From Mycetocola_B reblochoni (GTDB lineage Bacteria; Actinomycetota; Actinomycetes; Actinomycetales; Microbacteriaceae), in NCBI RefSeq assembly GCF_003667525.1, contig NZ_RCUW01000003.1, positions 124,001 through 188,000 on the forward strand: a DNA stretch of 64,000 nucleotides, written 5' to 3'. Of the stretch, positions 61,474 to 64,000 are shown piece by piece. Position 1 is the stretch's first letter; each line of letters begins with the position of its first letter. The notes under the pieces were generated by a model that did not search any database, was not told the origin of the DNA, and was given only the letters and a program-made list of their open reading frames with translations. Made by a program: the position numbers and the translations under genes.

Positions 61474-62571
61474 TCAGCGCGAGCCGCCCTCCAGCGCGAG
61501 CTCGACGAGCTCGGTGATCAGCTCCGGGTAGCTCAGGCCCGAGGCCAGCCAACAGCTGGGGAACATCGAGATCGGGGTGAAGCCAGGCATCGTGTTGACC
61601 TCGTTGACGACGAAGCCGTCGGCCGTGAGGAACACGTCCACGCGGGCGAGGCCGCTGAGGTCGAGCGCCTCGAACGCCGTCACGGCCAGCGAGGAGAACT
61701 CCCGCAGCTCGGACTCGCTCACCTCGGCGGGGCAGGACAGGGTGATGCCGTCTGCCCCCAGGTACTTGGCCTCGAAGTCGTAGAAGTCCCGACCGCTGAC
61801 GACGACCTCTCCGGCGACCGAGGTGCGCGGTGCGGCGCCGTCGCGGCCGTCGAGCACCGCGATCTCCAGCTCGCGGCCGGTCAGGCCCGCCTCGATCAGC
61901 ACCCGGGAGTCCTCGGCGAAGGCCGTCTCGAGCGCGGCGTCGAGCTGGTCGGCCGACGCGACACGGCTGACGCCGACGCTCGACCCGGCCCGAGCCGGCT
62001 TGACGAACACGGGCAGTCCCAGCTCCTCGAGCGCGCGCGCCGCCTGCTGAGGGTCGCGGGCGAGGGAGCGCCGGGTGACCGTCCGCCACGGGGCGACGGC
62101 GAGGCCCGCATCGCGCAGCAGCGTCTTGGTGAAGTGCTTGTCCATGCCCACCGCCGAGCCGAGCACGCCGCTGCCGACGAAGGGCAGACCGGTCAGCTCC
62201 AGGAGGCCCTGCACGGTCCCGTCCTCACCGAACGGCCCGTGCAGGATCGGGAACACGACGTCGACGGGTCCGAGCGTGCGCTCCGTCCCGTCCGCCTCGA
62301 CGACCGTCAGCAGGCGGTCGCCGACCTTCTCCGGCCAGCGCACCCTGCTGCCGTTGTCGACGACCTCCGGCATGCGCTCCGGGTCGAGCCGGAACGCCTC
62401 GGGGTCGTCCCGCTCGAGCACGGTCGCCCCGTCGCGCGTGATCCCGACGGGGATCACCTCGAAGCGGTCGCGGTCAATCGCGCCGAGGACGCCTCCCGCC
62501 GTTGCGGAACTGATCGAGTGCTCGCTTGAACGCCCCCCGAACAGCACCACGACCGTCGTCTTCTCTGTCAT
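61474..62571 (-). CDS. ddl: D-alanine-D-alanine ligase
   Basis: A 365-residue ATP-grasp ligase for peptidoglycan precursors. VVVLFGGRSSEHSISSATA opens it, FPILHGPFGEDGTVQG and LPFVGSGVLGSAVGMDK follow, and EVNTMPGFTPISMFP closes the active site. The start is firm because the first strand is conserved, and GAGAGGAC lies five to seven bases upstream. The first 98 bases overlap the end of gpsA. Confidence 0.96.
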   Translation of the reverse strand: MTEKTTVVVLFGGRSSEHSISSATAGGVLGAIDRDRFEVIPVGITRDGATVLERDDPEAFRLDPERMPEVVDNGSRVRWPEKVGDRLLTVVEADGTERTLGPVDVVFPILHGPFGEDGTVQGLLELTGLPFVGSGVLGSAVGMDKHFTKTLLRDAGLAVAPWRTVTRRSLARDPQQAARALEELGLPVFVKPARAGSSVGVSRVASADQLDAALETAFAEDSRVLIEAGLTGRELEIAVLDGRDGAAPRTSVAGEVVVSGRDFYDFEAKYLGADGITLSCPAEVSESELREFSSLAVTAFEALDLSGLARVDVFLTADGFVVNEVNTMPGFTPISMFPSCWLASGLSYPELITELVELALEGGSR

Positions 62572-63598
62572 CTTGGGTCCTCTCCCCCTGCGGTGTGTCC
62601 GACTCGTCCGTCGTCAGGTGCGGTGCAATGTCCCTGGGCTCGAGTGTGCCGGCGACGACCCGGCTCACCTGCTCGACGATCGGCATGTCGACGCCGATCT
62701 TCTTCGCCAGCTCCAACACCGGGGCGACCGATGCGAGACCCTCGGCGGTCTGCTGCATCTGCTTCGTCACCGCCGTGAGGGAGTAGCCCTCCCCCAGCAG
62801 CCTGCCCGCGGTGTTGTTCCGCGACAGCGGCGACTGGCAGGTCGCGATCAGGTCGCCGAGACCGGCCAGGCCGGACAGGGTCTCCGGCTGCGCCCCGTGC
62901 GCGACCGCGAAGTCCGTCATCTCGACCAGGCCGCGCGTGATGATGGAGGCCTTCGTGTTCTCGCCGTAGCCGACGCCGTCGACGATGCCGATGGCGACCG
63001 CGATGAGGTTCTTCAGCACGCCGCCGAACTCGGTCCCCGTCACGTCCGTGTTGACGAAGCTGCGGAAGTAGCCGTTCCTCGCCCGGCGGGCCACCTTCTG
63101 CGCCGTCTCCAGGCTGACGCTGGACACCACGGCGGCGGTCGGCTGCTCCCTGGCGATCTCGACCGCCAGGTTCGGTCCCGAGGCCACCGCGATGCGTTCG
63201 GGAGCGATCTCCAGCGCCTCGGCGATGACCTGGCTCATGCGCAGGCCCGTGCCCTTCTCCACCCCCTTCATCAGGGAGACGACGATCGTCGTCGTCTTCA
63301 GGTGCGGTTTGACGTCGGCGAGCAGCGGGCGGAGCGTCTGCGAGGGAACGGACACGAAGACCACGTCGGCGCCCGAGACGGCGTGGCGCAGGTCGCTCGT
63401 CGCCGTCATCGAGGCGGGCAGGGCGATGTTGGGCAGGTACTCGCTGTTGCGGTGCCGCTCCCTGATCTGGGTGGCGACGTCGTCCCTGCGCGCCCACATG
63501 GTCACCTGCGAGCCGCCGTCGGCGAGGATCTTGCCGAAGGTCGTCCCCCAGCTGCCCGCCCCGAGCACACTGACCCGTCCCGGAATCCTACGAGTCAA
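62474..63598 (-). CDS. gpsA: Glycerol-3-phosphate dehydrogenase [NAD(P)+]
   Basis: A 374-residue enzyme making glycerol-3-phosphate for phospholipids. VLGAGSWGTTFGKILADGG is the NAD site; SLMKGVEKGT, ASGPNLAVEIA, FGGVLKNLIAVAIGI and AGLGDLIATCQSPLSRNN are core motifs. The last 30-40 residues (GERTQDDREDDGRGAV and on) are not conserved and overlap ddl by 98 bases. The start is TTG with GGGAGACGGGA upstream, overlapping the plsC end by 11 bases. Confidence 0.94.
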   Translation of the reverse strand: MTRRIPGRVSVLGAGSWGTTFGKILADGGSQVTMWARRDDVATQIRERHRNSEYLPNIALPASMTATSDLRHAVSGADVVFVSVPSQTLRPLLADVKPHLKTTTIVVSLMKGVEKGTGLRMSQVIAEALEIAPERIAVASGPNLAVEIAREQPTAAVVSSVSLETAQKVARRARNGYFRSFVNTDVTGTEFGGVLKNLIAVAIGIVDGVGYGENTKASIITRGLVEMTDFAVAHGAQPETLSGLAGLGDLIATCQSPLSRNNTAGRLLGEGYSLTAVTKQMQQTAEGLASVAPVLELAKKIGVDMPIVEQVSRVVAGTLEPRDIAPHLTTDESDTPQGERTQDDREDDGRGAVRGAFKRALDQFRNGGRRPRRD

Positions 63599-64000
63599 AA
63601 CGTCCCGTCTCCCTCTGGTCGTGCTCGCTGGGGTTCCAGCGCTCGGTCGGCGCCTGCTCGCCCCTGACCTCGGCGAGCAGTGCGGTGATGCGTGCCATGA
63701 TCTCGTCCGTCGCCCCCGCGAGGATGGCGGAGTTGACCGGCTCAGCCCGGAACGGCGTCAGGTCGATCGGCTCGCCGAAGCGGATGTCCACGCGTTTCGG
63801 CGGAAACAGGCTGATCTTCTTTCCGTAGCGGGGCATGACCTTCTGCGTTCCCCAGTGCACGACGGGGATGACGGGCAGCTCGTGGGCGAGGGCGAGCCGC
63901 GCCGCCCCCGTCTTGCCCCGCATGGGCCAGAGCTCGGGGTCCCGTGTCAGGGTTCCCTCGGGGTAGACGATGACGCCCGTTCCGGCGCGGACCAGCTCCG
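63588..64000 (-). CDS. plsC: 1-acylglycerol-3-phosphate O-acyltransferase (partial, 5' end missing)
   Basis: The C-terminal 137 codons of an acyltransferase that adds the second fatty acid to lysophosphatidate. VIVYPEGTLTRDPELWPMRG contains the substrate-binding EGT motif, then GKTGAARLALAHELPVIPV and IRFGEPIDL. The HxxxxD motif lies off the window. It overlaps gpsA by 11 bases, so phospholipid precursor steps are made together. Confidence 0.92.
   Translation of the reverse strand, partial: ELVRAGTGVIVYPEGTLTRDPELWPMRGKTGAARLALAHELPVIPVVHWGTQKVMPRYGKKISLFPPKRVDIRFGEPIDLTPFRAEPVNSAILAGATDEIMARITALLAEVRGEQAPTERWNPSEHDQRETGRFDS

Overview
The window is 64 kb of very GC-rich, densely packed chromosome from an actinobacterium, most likely a member of the Microbacteriaceae; the genus cannot be settled by eye. 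The grounds are the base composition, frequent GTG starts, A/E-rich tails on S2 and S16, a family-typical gene order (tsf-rpsB, lepB-rplS-trmD-rimM-KH-rpsP-ffh, smc-ftsY, mutM-rnc-rpmF-DUF177) and a mycothiol-type DinB-fold protein. About sixty genes are supported, most on the minus strand. I see no tRNA, rRNA, insertion sequence, prophage or CRISPR array.

Layout. 0-3.4 kb: a TPP riboswitch and ECF vitamin transporter, a GerW-like protein, DNA polymerase IV and a DinB-fold protein. 3.4-6.7 kb: gatCAB (read C, A, B) for Gln/Asn-tRNA amidation. 6.8-18.9 kb: an acyl-CoA ligase, NAD+ DNA ligase, a cysteine desulfurase with MnmA, a CnoX-like co-chaperone, an envelope protein, a hydrolase, a small zinc-binding protein, a secreted lytic transglycosylase and a DivIVA-repeat protein. 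19-23.2 kb: cdsA, frr, pyrH, tsf, rpsB. 23.5-25.9 kb: a sugar porter and an M23 peptidase. 26.1-30.9 kb: xerC, dprA, yifB, yraN, DUF2469. 30.9-35.4 kb: rnhB, lepB, rplS, a membrane protein, trmD, rimM, a KH protein, rpsP. 35.7-46.2 kb: a glutamate-cysteine-ligase-type enzyme, a META lipoprotein, ffh, lipB-lipA, ftsY, smc. 46.3-49.7 kb: an accessory segment (VOC, TetR, metallo-hydrolase, GNAT, mutM fragment, ClbS-like) splitting the usual smc-mutM neighbourhood. 49.7-64 kb: mutM, rnc, rpmF, DUF177, a MoxR/DUF58/transglutaminase set behind coaD, recG, rsmD, thiL, a DUF3515 lipoprotein, ddl, gpsA and a partial plsC.

Functional threads. Translation and protein targeting dominate: charging, elongation, recycling, r-protein assembly, tRNA modification, SRP and its receptor, and signal peptidase. 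DNA maintenance is spread throughout (dinB, ligA, xerC, dprA, rnhB, smc, mutM, recG). Thiamine appears twice, as a riboswitch-controlled transporter and as thiL at the other end.

Two patterns stand out. First, about twenty genes have a TANNNT-like -10 box six or seven bases before the start codon, predicting leaderless transcripts; in two cases the upstream gene's stop codon forms part of that box, and at thiL/DUF3515 two divergent boxes share bases. Second, the smc-mutM gap holds resistance- or detoxification-type genes, including a ClbS-like gene bracketed by intact and decayed copies of the mutM 3' end, plus hexanucleotide repeats in and beside the tetR gene. These regions are the best candidates for something not yet described.
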